From: Fen-1254 sp963769605
GTDB lineage: Bacteria; Bacteroidota; Ignavibacteria; UBA10030
Length of the DNA: 64,000 bases
Direction: 5' to 3'
NCBI GenBank assembly: GCA_963769605.1
Contig: CAVYML010000009.1
Coordinates: 1,054,001 to 1,118,000, forward strand
The notes below the pieces were generated by a model. The model was given only the letters and a program-made list of their open reading frames with translations. It searched no databases and had not been told where the DNA came from. The translations under genes and the position numbers were made by a program. Numbering within the stretch: the stretch's first letter is position 1; every line of letters begins with the position of its first letter. Shown here in pieces: positions 63,658-64,000 of this stretch.

Positions 63658-64000
63658 ATGGCAAAGAAAAAGGGACGCGAACCGGAATACTCGTTGAATA
63701 TTTTTCATCATTATGATGAAAAGATCAAACAGAATGTCATTGTTTTTCTGGTGCAAACGGTACGAATTTTTGTCAGCTTCCGGTATGAAATACTGCTGGA
63801 AGAGGCCGTTCATGGCAGCGTTATCGATTTGAAAATTGTCGGCCTCCATGTTCCAGAATTATTGATGCCGCAAACAGGTCCGGCTGTCGGGCAGCGCGAC
63901 TTTCAAGAATTACAGGGGTCTTATACGCTCAACGTTTCCAAGCAGGACAAGACGCTTAACATTTTTCAAATTGAAATTTTCCCGGACACCATCAAGATCA
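63658..64000 (+). CDS. Unrecognised protein, partial (runs off the window)
   Basis: The frame opens at ATG 63658 behind GGAAG and is open to the window edge for 114 codons. It begins MAKKKGREPEYSLNIFHHYD and continues with IVFLVQTVRIFVSFRYE. It is soluble, with mixed helix and strand. It is close behind hisS and probably co-transcribed. I do not recognise the family. Confidence 0.7.
   Translation, partial: MAKKKGREPEYSLNIFHHYDEKIKQNVIVFLVQTVRIFVSFRYEILLEEAVHGSVIDLKIVGLHVPELLMPQTGPAVGQRDFQELQGSYTLNVSKQDKTLNIFQIEIFPDTIKI

Overview
The window looks like a chromosome segment of a free-living, Gram-negative member of the Ignavibacteria/Chlorobi/Bacteroidota group, with a base composition near 45% GC. 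Evidence: a secreted protein at 32669-33855 ends in a type A sorting domain of the type IX secretion system (NYPNPFNPST); the primary sigma factor is the short Bacteroidota/Chlorobi form; and there are OmpA and SPOR-domain envelope proteins, two-component-propeller receptors, MenA and a B12-dependent ribonucleotide reductase. No rRNA, tRNA or CRISPR array was seen.

Layout. 1-5840 is a decayed, transposon-rich end. An IS4-family element (624-1965, perfect 9-bp target duplication) splits a tiny membrane gene. A CHAD-domain gene is frameshifted, and an IS1634-like element carries a frameshifted transposase. 5907-8060 has a PafA-like phosphatase next to the remains of a purple-acid-phosphatase-like gene. 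8422-16761 is a tightly coupled nine-gene operon that appears to make, CMP-activate and export or transfer a 2-keto-3-deoxy (ulosonic) sugar. It contains a NeuB-family synthase, a KdsC-like phosphatase, an SpsF-like cytidylyltransferase, a class III aminotransferase, an SDR, a split transketolase, a GT-B transferase and a flippase-like membrane protein. 16821-23528 holds a frameshifted EEP-family protein, a PAP2 phosphatase, and an OlsF-like bifunctional acyltransferase interrupted by an intact IS1634-like element that made a 93-bp target duplication. 23770-27259 is a SixA / two thymidylate-kinase-like / Ppx operon.

27410-36690 is a signalling and envelope block: a CBS-histidine kinase-receiver hybrid; a repeat protein convergent with an unusual TIR - membrane helix - PstS-like - OmpA protein; a secreted SMP-30-like protein; and an ECF sigma / HEAT-repeat anti-sigma / DUF4097 operon. 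37283-47687 has two very similar propeller receptors that lack a kinase and end in a Cys-rich tail. Between them lie feoAB with a small FeoB-associated protein, a hemerythrin-LuxR regulator and menA. 47915-64000 is mostly housekeeping: nrdJ, SPOR lipoproteins, a broken deoC, fmt, def, an NlpC/P60 lipoprotein, rpoD, a GAF/degenerate-GGDEF protein, a fused sugar nucleotidyltransferase/phosphomannomutase, a PTS IIA protein, hisS and a partial gene.

The most unusual items are the TIR-PstS-OmpA chimera, the ulosonic-acid operon with its dedicated split transketolase, the long IS1634-type duplication, and the Cys-rich output tail that occurs three times. Several genes carry single-base frameshifts, two of them at short homopolymers. 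These may be true decay or assembly errors, and raw reads would decide.
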